DNA of 39,392 nt from Solirubrobacteraceae bacterium (GCA_025451035.1 JANWLE010000064.1:1-39392); one strand, 5' to 3'; shown: positions 16,784 through 24,160, counted from the first letter of the stretch. Numbers and translations: made by a program. Notes: generated by a model from the letters alone, not told the origin.

Positions 16784-16796
16784 GGTCCAACCCTCG
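16772..16796 (-). other. Decayed tRNA-Asp 3'-end copy (candidate attachment-site relic)
   Basis: On the minus strand this reads like the T-arm and acceptor 3' strand of the tRNA-Asp at 21570-21643. The 12 terminal bases are identical and the next 13 agree at 9 positions. The T-loop is altered, so it is not a functional tRNA end. It and the intact tRNA bracket the segment 16797-21570, as direct repeats do around an integrated element. Confidence 0.55.
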
Positions 16797-16882
16797 TCCG
16801 GCACCCCATCGAGATCCGCACTCGGAGCGAGGCGGCTGACCGCCCTCTCGATCAGGCGCCCGACAATCGAGCGTAGCGCTTG

Positions 16883-16891
16883 TGTTACACT
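16883..16891 (+). promoter_or_regulatory. Candidate extended -10 element for the HigA/HigB-like operon
   Basis: TGT followed by TACACT resembles an extended -10 box and lies 58 bp before the ATG of the antitoxin gene, after an otherwise GC-rich stretch. No convincing -35 box is seen. The call is a visual match only. Confidence 0.3.
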
Positions 16892-16948
16892 CTGATGAGC
16901 GGTGGCACGGGCAGAAGGTCACGATGCCACTCGCGCCAGTCTCCAATC

Positions 16949-17293
16949 ATGGCCAAGACTCTCGACACCAGCTACTACGAAAAGCGCCGCCAAGGCTGGC
17001 TCGCGGACGAGGACACCCGCGCGGAGTACGAGCGTGCACGTCAGGAGATCGAGCAGATCGATGCCGTCATCCGCTCACTGGACGAGTTGCGCGAGGACGC
17101 GGGAATGTCGAAGGCCGAGCTCGCGCGGCGCGTGGGGCGCAACCCTGCCAGCATCAGACGCCTATTCACGGCCGAGCAGGCACGCCCAGAGCTACCGCTC
17201 ATCATCTCGATAGCCAACGCACTGGACGCCAGCATCGAGATCAAGCGCCGTCCACGCAGATCAGACGGCAAGCGCGCCGCTGTACGAGCCTGA
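16949..17293 (+). CDS. XRE-family (HigA-like) antitoxin
   Basis: This 114-residue protein has an N-terminal helical segment (YYEKRRQGWLADEDTRAEYE) and a helix-turn-helix domain at about residues 45-95 (LREDAGMSKAELARRVGRNP, then SIRRLFTAEQARPELPLI). It ends in a basic tail. The DNA-binding domain and its place 41 bp before a Gp49/RelE-like toxin gene identify it as the antitoxin and autoregulator. ATG 16949 is chosen because the conserved N-terminus starts there; the open frame extends to 16880 but has no support. A relic of its 3' end is at 9706-9840. Antitoxin-first order is the reverse of canonical higBA but is common in this subgroup. Confidence 0.87.
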   Translation: MAKTLDTSYYEKRRQGWLADEDTRAEYERARQEIEQIDAVIRSLDELREDAGMSKAELARRVGRNPASIRRLFTAEQARPELPLIISIANALDASIEIKRRPRRSDGKRAAVRA

Positions 17294-17334
17294 CGGACTT
17301 CAATAACGGCCGCGCGGGTTCGTAGGCTGCGGCG

Positions 17335-17754
17335 ATGACGTGGGACGTCATCTTCTATGCGACCGCTGAGGGCTCCGTGCCGGGAGCGGATTTCCTCGAT
17401 GGCTGCCCCGCGAAGGTCCGAGGAACGATCCTGGCCGTGCTCGATGCTGTCGCCGCCGCTCCGCCGCCAGCGTTCTCCGGGGGAGGCAAGTGGGAGGCCA
17501 TGCACGGCGACATGGGCGGCTACTACGAGATCCGCGTCACCGGACCAGGCCGCGAGCAGTTCCGCCTCTTCTGCCAGCTGGAGAACGCCGACAAGCGCAC
17601 GCTGACTGCACGTGGCCTACGCGGGCCGGCCATCGCCGTGATCACCGGTATGCGCAAGAAGACCAGGACGGTCTTCAGCGACCGCGACTACACCAAGGTC
17701 CGACAACTCGGCAGCGACCACATCGCGCAGACACCTCGGCGCATCGGCCGCTAA
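17335..17754 (+). CDS. Gp49/RelE-superfamily (HigB-like) toxin
   Basis: The 139-residue protein resembles the phage-derived Gp49-like/DUF891 family of RelE-fold toxins: N-terminal VIFYATAEGSVPGADFLDG, central WEAMHGDMGGYYEIRVTGPG, FRLFCQLEN, and GMRKKTRTVFSDRDYTKVRQ. These toxins cut mRNA, usually at the ribosome. The Lys/Arg-rich KKTR segment and Tyr/Arg in YYEIRV are the probable RNA-contact residues (family inference). It lies downstream of, and is probably co-transcribed with, the XRE antitoxin. The pair is cargo of the tRNA-Asp-linked element and could stabilise it as an addiction module. Confidence 0.87.
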   Translation: MTWDVIFYATAEGSVPGADFLDGCPAKVRGTILAVLDAVAAAPPPAFSGGGKWEAMHGDMGGYYEIRVTGPGREQFRLFCQLENADKRTLTARGLRGPAIAVITGMRKKTRTVFSDRDYTKVRQLGSDHIAQTPRRIGR

Positions 17755-17818
17755 AGGTAACCCAACTACAACAGATGCATGAGCTGCCCTCAAATACCAA
17801 CTATGGTGCTCAAGGCTA

Positions 17819-19030
17819 ATGGCTCAAGTTGTTTTCCTTCTCGGTGCGGGCTTTAGCTGTTCGATTCTGGATCCGAGTCGGGGCAAGGCAGCGCCGCTCG
17901 CACGCAACTTCTTTCAGGTCTTGCTGGGCGATCGACGATATGAGAGAGGCCTCGACGGCTTCCGCCAGCACGTGTTCGTAGATGTCTTGCTTGAGGAGAT
18001 CGCGCGTTACTGGCACCTCGATCTGGATGGTCTCAAGGTGCGTCCTTTCGATATCGAGGAGTGCCTGACGCTGTTCGAGTCCCAGGCAGCCGAGACTCCG
18101 GACGCGGACCGGAAGCTTCGGCTGGCCCGCGCCAGCTTCGCACTGAGGCAGATGATCTTGACCTATCTCGGTGATCTCTCCCATGGAGCGCATACGCCAA
18201 CAGGGGAGCAGTTTGGCAAGGAGGTCTTGGCTAGCGGAGCCGACGTACTTACATTCAATTACGACACGCTTGCTGAGGAGGCGATCGCTTCGGCATCCGG
18301 GATCGGGCCCAAGCCAATGCCGGACTCGCTTCGTGGAATGCCCGAAGAGCGAGTGCTTCTCGACGATGACGTGGACGCGAGCCATCTCGCATGGAAGCCT
18401 GCCCTGGCGTTTGGCTTCGAGTTCGACGAGGTCTCACTGCCGGTCGCGGGTGTTCCTCCGAACGTTGACGGTGGGCGGTACTACCGCCATCCAAACAACC
18501 AGCTCTACAGCGCGACACGCGTCCTGAAGCTCCACGGTTCGATCGACTGGTTGCGATACACCGATCAACGTAGGTACCCTCCGTTTGAAGACGATCCGCA
18601 GGAGCCAAAGACAGGGATCGTGTTGGAGCGTCACCCGACATACTGGTTCGGTGAGGCGCCATCTCGAGATATGTGGCGGATGGAACCAATCGTTATCCCT
18701 CCGCTGCTCTACAAGCGCTTCGACGAGGAGCCTTTCCCGGCGGTGTGGGACGCCGCGCTGCAGACGCTAAGCGAATGCCAGACGCTCATCGTGATCGGCT
18801 ACTCCTTTCCCCCGACTGATTTCAGAACGCGCCGACTCTTTCTCGAAGCATTCAGCGAGCATAGCCTCGACAACCTCGTCGTAATCAACCCGGATCCCAT
18901 GGTCGCGGGCACTGCCCGCCAGCTGACCCACTTCAGCGGTGCAGTTATGACGTGTGACGACCTGCGCGCCTTGTATGGCCTTCCACAGTCATGGTTTGAC
19001 TTTCCGGCTGCCACCGAACCGCCGAGCTGA
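17819..19030 (+). CDS. Stand-alone SIR2-domain protein, candidate anti-phage NADase
   Basis: The 403-residue protein has the landmarks of the SIR2-like family: N-terminal NAD-binding FLLGAGFS (about 6-13), TFNYDT (near 145), LKLHGSIDW with the probable catalytic His near 238, and LIVIGYSFPPTDF (near 323). No transmembrane segment, TIR domain, helicase or Argonaute partner is visible. SIR2-fold proteins of this kind in defence systems (ThsA of Thoeris, DSR proteins) deplete NAD+ on phage infection. That role is inferred here from family and from the setting in a recombinase island beside toxin-antitoxin genes. The coding sequence looks less GC-rich than neighbours such as the P450 gene, consistent with transfer. 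It starts 64 bp after the HigB-like stop. Confidence 0.85.
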   Translation: MAQVVFLLGAGFSCSILDPSRGKAAPLARNFFQVLLGDRRYERGLDGFRQHVFVDVLLEEIARYWHLDLDGLKVRPFDIEECLTLFESQAAETPDADRKLRLARASFALRQMILTYLGDLSHGAHTPTGEQFGKEVLASGADVLTFNYDTLAEEAIASASGIGPKPMPDSLRGMPEERVLLDDDVDASHLAWKPALAFGFEFDEVSLPVAGVPPNVDGGRYYRHPNNQLYSATRVLKLHGSIDWLRYTDQRRYPPFEDDPQEPKTGIVLERHPTYWFGEAPSRDMWRMEPIVIPPLLYKRFDEEPFPAVWDAALQTLSECQTLIVIGYSFPPTDFRTRRLFLEAFSEHSLDNLVVINPDPMVAGTARQLTHFSGAVMTCDDLRALYGLPQSWFDFPAATEPPS

Positions 19031-19295
19031 GACACATACAGAAGGTCGCTGGACCCTCCACTACCGCCAAACAATTCACCAGGGCGCTTGGCAGCCAAGT
19101 GGTCGAGATCGGAGTGGGCAATGAAAGCATGAAAGCGCTTGCTTTCAAATGATGTCCACTTGTGGATTCCTTGTCGGAGGGGAGGTAGAAAGCAGAGATG
19201 CTCTCTCCTGCAACAAAGCCTCCGGGCAGACTCGCTGCACCCCACTCGCTATGTCGCCCTGGCCTGCGGGTGCGCCGTCCGAGGGCAAGAATCGA

Positions 19296-19366
19296 GTTCC
19301 GGCTGACTTCCGACTGTAGTTCCGCCTGCGGTTCCGGCTGCGGTTCCGGCTGTGGTTCCGCCTGCG
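19296..19366. repeat. 12-bp tandem repeat array A (about six units)
   Basis: About six units of GTTCCGGCTGCG-like sequence occur head to tail; the first is 11 bp and the last four are nearly identical. In a shifted register the unit is CTGCGGTTCCGG. This shares the pattern CTG-N-GG-NN-CC-NN with array B 105 bp downstream, in the same orientation. The minus strand would read Pro/Ala-Glu-Pro-Gln repeats. Confidence 0.8.
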
Positions 19367-19427
19367 GGATCAGCCGACCGCGAGTTTCCTTTGTCGCCGT
19401 GAGGGATCTCGCGTCTCGGCGTTTTTC

Positions 19428-19443
19428 GACATCTCTACCACAA
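19428..19443. repeat. 16-bp direct repeat, copy 1
   Basis: GACATCTCTACCACAA occurs here and again, identically, at 19597-19612 in the same orientation, 169 bp away. Array B lies between the two copies. On the minus strand both are preceded by a sequence that can encode GKPT, hinting at a diverged tandem duplication of about 170 bp. Confidence 0.7.
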
Positions 19444-19471
19444 CCTTTTCGTCGGCTTTCCGGTGTTCGTT

Positions 19472-19530
19472 CTGAGGACGAACTGAGGGACGAACTGCGG
19501 TACCAACTGAGGGACCAACTGGGGGACCAG
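19472..19530. repeat. 12-bp tandem repeat array B (about five units)
   Basis: Five head-to-tail units follow CTGAGGGACCAA, including one CTGCGGTACCAA; the first unit is 11 bp. The pattern CTG-N-GG-NN-CC-NN is the same as in array A. The minus strand would read Leu/Phe-Val-Pro-Gln repeats, in a frame that hits a stop at 19435. Confidence 0.8.
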
Positions 19531-19596
19531 GTGCTTGCTTTCGGGATGTCGTGTTTCGCTGATGGTGGTGCGGGATTCCGGCGGTCGCGCGGCTTT

Positions 19597-19612
19597 GACA
19601 TCTCTACCACAA
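19597..19612. repeat. 16-bp direct repeat, copy 2
   Basis: Identical to 19428-19443 (GACATCTCTACCACAA), same orientation. The flanks share only short patches. Confidence 0.7.
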
Positions 19613-19995
19613 GCGACTGTGACCGTTCGATTGCTCTGCTCGCGGCGCGCACGAGTCGTGTCGTCGTGACTCGTCGTTGGCTTCCCCGGCTTGCGCGGCA
19701 TGTCGTGCCTGCACCCGACTCGCCCGCCCGGCGCACGGATGAGGCGTCGTGACATCCCGACAAGCCAGCGACACCGACATGGGCGCTGGGCGACCGAACG
19801 GCCGCCCAGCTACGGCAGCATCACGGCCTGCCGCCAGGAGGCGTGGCTCAGCCGGGTGCGACGCGGCCGCCGATCGCCGTTTGGCTTGTGGGCCGCCTCG
19901 CCGTCCGGCTTGCCAGGGCAAGGTCTTGAGATCCCGGCCGGGCTCTGCTCTGATCGGCCGCCACGATGACCCACAACCCACGGGAGGACATCGCC

Positions 19996-21624
19996 GTGAG
20001 CAAGACTGCTTCCCCAGCCCCGAGCACCTCGCGTTCGCGCGCTGGTTTGCTGATTGGTGGCTGCGTCGAGGACAACACCTCACCGACCCCGTCCGGGATC
20101 GTGGATAGCCCCCAGCGCGCCGTCGCTTACATCCGCGAGTCAACCGAGGAGCAAGGCCAAGGATTCTCGCCCGACGCGCAACGCGAGAGCATCCGCCGCT
20201 TCGCCCCCGAGAACAACCTCGAACTGATCGGCGAGTACTGCGACTTCCACTCGGGTTGGCGCAAGTCAGAGGCCCGCCCGGAGTTCCAGCGCCTCATGGC
20301 CGACGCAGCAGAGGGCAAGTTCGACGTGGTGCTCGTCTTCCATACCTCGCGGTTCGCCCGCAACCAGATCGAGGCCCGCCGCTACAAGCAGCTTCTGCGC
20401 GAGCGGCTCGGCATCCGTGTTGTCTCGATCTCCCAGCCGATGGGCGAAGATCACACCGACCCGTCCGCGTTCCTCGCCGAGTCGATCCACGAGATGTTCG
20501 ACGAGTACTACTCCGTGTCGCTGTCGTTCTGGACACGCAGCGGACTGAAGGAGAAGGCACGCCAAGGCCACCTCGTCGGCAGCCTGCCGTGGGGCTACGT
20601 GCGTGACCCGGACACCAAGATCGCCGTGCCGGACCCAGCGCGTGCGCCGCTCGTACTCCAGTTGTTCGAGCGCTACGCCACCGGACAGGAGTCCGACCGC
20701 ACGCTTGCCGCGTGGCTGAACGCGACCGGTGCTCGCACTGCCCGTGACCGGCAGTTCGGCAAGGACACCGTTCGGGAGATGCTGTGCAACGCTGCCTACG
20801 CCGGATACGTCAGCGGGCTGCGTGACAAGTCCCGTGCGATCAAAGGACTGCACGAGGCGATCGTCACCGACGAGCTATTCGACCGCGTGCAAGAGGTCCG
20901 GGCGTGGCGCACCCGTGTCGTGAAGCCCGGCCCACCATCAGACGAATACCTGCTGCGCAAGCTCCTACGATGCGAGCGCTGCGGAGCACGAATGCACGGC
21001 ACCCGAGGCTCCAAGACAGCCGTCCGGCGCTACATGTGCTCCACCCGCCGCTACGGGCACTCCTGCGGCGAGCGGATCGTCAAAGCCGAGGCCCTGGAGG
21101 GCCAGTTGGTGGACTGGATACGCGCGTTCCAGCCCGACGGGCAACTACACGACCTGCTCCTGCAAACCCTCACGGCCCAAACCGCCGAGCGCGCTGAGCA
21201 GCCGGCCGAGCGGCGCAACGAGCTGCTCGACCAACTCCAGCGCCTGCAAGACCTCTACGTCCTCGGTGACCTCACCAAGGCGCAATACATCATGCGCCGC
21301 CAAGCCCTGGAGGAAGAACTCCAACGCCAAGGCCCACCCACCAAACCCGCCATCGACCGCGCCAAAGCGCTGCTCGACGAGTTCCCCCGCTTCTGGGACC
21401 TGGAGACCGAGCCTGCCGAGCGACGCAAGCTCCTGCTCTCGCTGTTCGAGCAAATCTGGGCTCAGAACGGGCAGATCGTCGCCGTTCAACCACACGACGA
21501 CATCCTGCCCTACTTCCAAGACACACAGCAGTTCCTTCAACACCAACCGGCACAGGGTGGTGCCGAAAGCGGGAGCGACGGGACTCGAACCCGCGACCTC
21601 TGCCGTGACAGGGCAGCGCTCTAA
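19996..21624 (+). CDS. Large serine recombinase (site-specific integrase/resolvase family)
   Basis: The 542-residue protein has an N-terminal resolvase catalytic domain. The nucleophile is Ser49 in AVAYIRESTEEQGQGF, and FHTSRFARN contains the conserved Arg. A recombinase domain follows (KARQGHLVGSLPWGYVRDP, then NAAYAGYVSG), then a zinc ribbon with C-x2-C (RCERCGARM) and a second Cys pair (MCSTRRYGHSC). A coiled-coil stretch (about 390-450) and a C-terminal tail close the protein. GTG 19996 is chosen because GGGAGG lies about 9 bp upstream; an in-frame ATG at 19966 is possible. Such enzymes integrate and excise elements at short att sites. The last 55 bases run antisense through the tRNA-Asp gene, which supplies the stop codon. 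This suggests the gene lies at one end of the element. A truncated copy is at 16574-16783. Confidence 0.93.
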   Translation: MSKTASPAPSTSRSRAGLLIGGCVEDNTSPTPSGIVDSPQRAVAYIRESTEEQGQGFSPDAQRESIRRFAPENNLELIGEYCDFHSGWRKSEARPEFQRLMADAAEGKFDVVLVFHTSRFARNQIEARRYKQLLRERLGIRVVSISQPMGEDHTDPSAFLAESIHEMFDEYYSVSLSFWTRSGLKEKARQGHLVGSLPWGYVRDPDTKIAVPDPARAPLVLQLFERYATGQESDRTLAAWLNATGARTARDRQFGKDTVREMLCNAAYAGYVSGLRDKSRAIKGLHEAIVTDELFDRVQEVRAWRTRVVKPGPPSDEYLLRKLLRCERCGARMHGTRGSKTAVRRYMCSTRRYGHSCGERIVKAEALEGQLVDWIRAFQPDGQLHDLLLQTLTAQTAERAEQPAERRNELLDQLQRLQDLYVLGDLTKAQYIMRRQALEEELQRQGPPTKPAIDRAKALLDEFPRFWDLETEPAERRKLLLSLFEQIWAQNGQIVAVQPHDDILPYFQDTQQFLQHQPAQGGAESGSDGTRTRDLCRDRAAL

Positions 21625-21643
21625 CCAACTGAGCTACGCCCCC
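21570..21643 (-). tRNA. tRNA-Asp (GTC anticodon)
   Basis: On the minus strand the sequence folds as a full cloverleaf. The 7-bp acceptor GGGGGCG pairs with CGCTCCC (one G-U). The D-arm begins AGCTCAGTTGG. The anticodon stem CTGCC/GGCAG has loop CTGTCAC, giving anticodon GTC, and the T-arm contains GGGTTCGAGTCCC. The discriminator is G, as expected for Asp; CCA is not encoded. The recombinase gene overlaps its 3' half on the other strand, so this tRNA is the probable integration target. Confidence 0.95.
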
Positions 21644-21661
21644 GCGTTTGCGCGCAGGCAA

Positions 21662-21689
21662 CACCTAGCGCTAGCACTAAGTATGACAA
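21662..21689 (-). promoter_or_regulatory. Candidate promoter of tRNA-Asp
   Basis: On the minus strand, TTGTCA (21689-21684) and TAGGTG (21667-21662) are separated by 16 bp and lie 18 bp before the tRNA 5' end. This fits a sigma-70-type promoter with a short leader. The match is visual and the -10 box is imperfect. Confidence 0.45.
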
Positions 21690-21818
21690 GGCTTGGCTCC
21701 TTTCGGATTTTGAGATCCCTGTGCTGCACATCAGCGCCCAACCGCGCGCCTCGAGCCTCATGCTCACTTTCTGGCTGGCCGGACAGCCAGTACCGAGGGT
21801 CCTCTAACCTGTAGAGCA

Positions 21819-23237
21819 ATGGCCGTGCTGGAGCCACCGCCTCTGAGGCACCGCAATCCCTTTCGGATTCTCTTGCAGGACCTCGCCGACGAGCGCGCGG
21901 CCGGCGTCGCCTACCCTCCAGGCGAGACGAGCTTCTCGCTAACGCGCACCAAGCGCTTCAACGACGAACCGCTCCCGCTGTTGCTCGAGTGCTACCAGCG
22001 CTACGGCCCGATCTACACGATTCGCATACTCCACAGCAACGTCGTGGTGATGCTCGGGCCGGCGGCAAACCACTACATCACAGTCTCGCACGCGTCGAAC
22101 TTCATCTGGCGCGAATCGCACTTCCGGGACCTCATGCTGCTGCTCGGCGATGGCCTGCTGACGACCGACGACCCTTACCACCGTCGTTCGCGTCTGATCA
22201 TGCTGCCCGCCTTCCACCGCGAGCGCATCGCCGCCGCGGTCGACACGATCGCGCGCGAAACCGAGCTCGCCTTGGCTGACTGGACGCCGGACAAGCGGAT
22301 CGACATCTACGTCTGGACGCGACGCCTTGCGCTCCGGGTGGCGATGCGGGCACTGTTCGGCCTTGACCCCGATGGGCAGACAGCCCGCTCGATCGACGCC
22401 GCCACGCTGTTCGAGCAGGCTCTCGCGTTCTACGCCGCCGGCTACCAGCACCGCTTCATCCGCGGTCCGCGCACCCCGTGGGCCCGCCTGCAGCACGCCT
22501 CGCGTGAGCTCGACCGCATGATCTACTCGGAGATCGCCGAGCGGCGCAGAAGCGGCCGACGCGGCGAGGACATCCTCTCGCTGCTGCTCGACGCCGAGGA
22601 TGAGGACTCCCAGCGCTTGGCCGACCAGCAGATCCGCGACGAGATGATGACGCTGCTGTTCGCCGGGCACGACACGACGACCTCGACGGTGGCGTTCATG
22701 TTCTACGAGCTCGCCCGTCACCCCGAGGTGGCGGCGCGCATCATCGCCGAGCAAAAGGAGCTGCTCAGCGGGGGTGAGCCCAGCGCCGAGCAGCTGGCAA
22801 ACGGTGAGCTGGCGCAGCTCGAGATGACCCTCGAGGAGACGCTGCGCAAGTACCCGCCGGCGTGGATCGGCCCACGCAAGTCGCTGCAGGCGTTCGAGTT
22901 CGAAGGCCACACGGTCCCAGCGAACGCGTACGTCAACTACAGCTCGTGGGCTTCTCATCACCTGCCGGACGTGTTCGAAGAGCCCGCGGAGTTTCGCCCC
23001 GAGCGCTTCACGCCGGAGGCGAAGGCGGCGCTGGCGAAGGGCGCCTACATCCCCTTCGGCGGGGGCTCGCGCACGTGCATCGGGATGCGCTTCGGGCAGC
23101 TCGAGATCCGCACGATCGCGACGGCGATCCTCTCGCGCTTCACGCTCGAACTCAACCACGGCTTTGAGCTTCAGATCCGCCAGATGCCGACGATCAGTCC
23201 GAAGCAGGGCATGCCGATGATCGTCCGCGCGCGCTGA
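21819..23237 (+). CDS. Cytochrome P450
   Basis: The 472-residue protein has the P450 signatures in order: I-helix AGHDTTTSTVAF (near 282, oxygen-activation Thr), ExxR in ETLRKYPP (near 338), the PERF segment in FRPERFTPE, and the heme loop PFGGGSRTCIGMRFG with the axial Cys near 420. No N-terminal membrane anchor is obvious, so it is probably soluble. It resembles the bacterial group close to CYP110/CYP4-like fatty-acid or terpene hydroxylases. The substrate is unknown. Electrons would come from a ferredoxin and reductase; a ferredoxin-NADP reductase gene lies 0.9 kb downstream (24161), but no ferredoxin is seen. It begins 175 bp beyond the tRNA-Asp end of the island, so it is probably ancestral chromosome. 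Confidence 0.95.
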   Translation: MAVLEPPPLRHRNPFRILLQDLADERAAGVAYPPGETSFSLTRTKRFNDEPLPLLLECYQRYGPIYTIRILHSNVVVMLGPAANHYITVSHASNFIWRESHFRDLMLLLGDGLLTTDDPYHRRSRLIMLPAFHRERIAAAVDTIARETELALADWTPDKRIDIYVWTRRLALRVAMRALFGLDPDGQTARSIDAATLFEQALAFYAAGYQHRFIRGPRTPWARLQHASRELDRMIYSEIAERRRSGRRGEDILSLLLDAEDEDSQRLADQQIRDEMMTLLFAGHDTTTSTVAFMFYELARHPEVAARIIAEQKELLSGGEPSAEQLANGELAQLEMTLEETLRKYPPAWIGPRKSLQAFEFEGHTVPANAYVNYSSWASHHLPDVFEEPAEFRPERFTPEAKAALAKGAYIPFGGGSRTCIGMRFGQLEIRTIATAILSRFTLELNHGFELQIRQMPTISPKQGMPMIVRAR

Positions 23238-23261
23238 GCGCCTCGTTGGTGGCCGGCCGAG

Positions 23262-24002
23262 CTAGACGGCTCGCGCTTGGATCACGAGCCGGTAGCCGTC
23301 TGAGCGGGGGGTAGCGGCAACGCCCTGTATGAAGATGCGCGGGTCGGAGAAGAGGGTGAGTGTCGCGAGGCTGCCGAAGGGAATACCGGTGGGTTGGACC
23401 ACGAGCTTGCCGTCGAGCGCCCCGACCACACCTTCGATGCTCGCCTGCGCACCGAACAGCGCCCCGCTTGCCCTCACCTGCACCGCGCCGCCGCCACTGC
23501 CAACCGGCTGGATGTCAAAGCCGGCGGGCAGCGCCGCGCGCAGATCCGATTCAAGCAGCGTCGCCTGGCCTTCGAGCTGCGCGCCGCGCTTGCGCAGCGT
23601 CACTTCGCGTAGCAGCAGCCCGCTGCCGGTGAGGCCCAGGGAGGTCAGGTCCGCCTGCGAGCTGGCGAGGTTCAGGTCGTTGATGCCGCGCGCACCAGAG
23701 AGAAGGTTCGCGGTTTCCGCCACCGGCATCCGCAGCGGCCCGGTCTTCACGTTCAGCGAATCCATCTGCCCCCACAGCATCTCGATTGCCGGCAGCGCGC
23801 CGACCTGGACGCTGCGGACGTGCCCGTAGGGGTCGACGCGGTCGCGGATCCGCTGCGCGGCGATGCCGGGAAGTATCAGCTGCGCCGCCACGAGCAGCAC
23901 GACACCCGCGAGCACCGCCGCCAGAACGACCCTGACGGTCACCGCACGCCTCGATCGCGCCCCTTTCACACCACTAGCTTGGCAGGTCCGGGCCGCTGCC
24001 AC
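23262..24002 (-). CDS. DUF2993/LmeA-family phospholipid-binding protein
   Basis: The 246-residue protein has a basic N-terminus and one hydrophobic anchor or signal segment (about 22-46, VRVVLAAVLAGVVLLVAAQL). A beta-rich domain follows with GHVRSVQVGALPAIEMLWGQ, DLTSLGLTGSGLLL and VRASGALFGAQASIEGVVGA, matching DUF2993. Mycobacterial LmeA of this family binds phosphoinositides and acts in lipomannan maturation; here the role is only family-level. The start is uncertain: GTG 24002 gives the longest protein, and a GTG at 23969 also leaves the anchor intact. It is convergent with the P450 gene, with 24 bp between their stops. Confidence 0.82.
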   Translation of the reverse strand: MAAARTCQASGVKGARSRRAVTVRVVLAAVLAGVVLLVAAQLILPGIAAQRIRDRVDPYGHVRSVQVGALPAIEMLWGQMDSLNVKTGPLRMPVAETANLLSGARGINDLNLASSQADLTSLGLTGSGLLLREVTLRKRGAQLEGQATLLESDLRAALPAGFDIQPVGSGGGAVQVRASGALFGAQASIEGVVGALDGKLVVQPTGIPFGSLATLTLFSDPRIFIQGVAATPRSDGYRLVIQARAV

Positions 24003-24083
24003 TAGCCCTCCCCCGCCACGCCGCCGGGGCCATGCCGTGAGGGGTCCGCGCGCGAGGAACGCTAGCCTTTGTAGAGTCCAAAC

Positions 24084-24157
24084 GGGCGCGTAGCTCAGTT
24101 GGCCAGAGCACCTCGTTTACACCGAGGGGGTCGCCCGTTCGAGTCGGGCCGCGCCCA
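24084..24157 (+). tRNA. tRNA-Val (TAC anticodon)
   Basis: The sequence folds as a full cloverleaf. The acceptor GGGCGCG/CGCGCCC is perfect, and the D-arm begins AGCTCAGTTGG. The anticodon stem CCTCG/CGAGG has loop TTTACAC, giving anticodon TAC. The T-arm contains CCGTTCGAGTCGG and the discriminator is A. CCA is not encoded. The FprA-type gene starts only 3 bp after its end. Confidence 0.95.
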
Positions 24158-24160
24158 TCT

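Larger units (their letters stand above)
19031..19995. other. 965-bp region without a convincing intact gene; repeats and small hairpins
   Basis: Between the SIR2 gene and the recombinase I see no supported intact gene. It holds a hairpin TGAAAGC-GCTT-GCTTTCA (19130-19147), two 12-bp repeat arrays (19296-19366 and 19472-19530), a 16-bp direct repeat (19428-19443 and 19597-19612), and an 8-bp stem (19785-19792 with 19803-19810) upstream of the recombinase. On the minus strand both 12-bp arrays would encode a four-residue repeat ending in Pro-Gln, but in different frames. This may be a decayed minus-strand gene with a xxPQ repeat tail. No database-like domain is recognisable. Confidence 0.6.

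Noticed and set aside
16797-16948. Upstream extension of the HigA-like gene to 16880
   Set aside because: The residues before ATG 16949 have no similarity to antitoxin N-termini, and a promoter-like element falls inside the extension.
19296-19530. 12-bp arrays as a CRISPR
   Set aside because: The units are directly adjacent with no spacers, are far too short, and no cas gene is nearby.
18945-19763. 272-codon minus-strand frame between the SIR2 gene and the recombinase
   Set aside because: It overlaps the end of the SIR2 gene and its repeats encode xxPQ only in part; the best repeat frame shifts between arrays, so it is at most a decayed gene.
21939-23159. 406-codon minus-strand frame opposite the P450
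   Set aside because: It is a GC-rich antisense frame; the plus strand has all P450 signatures in order.
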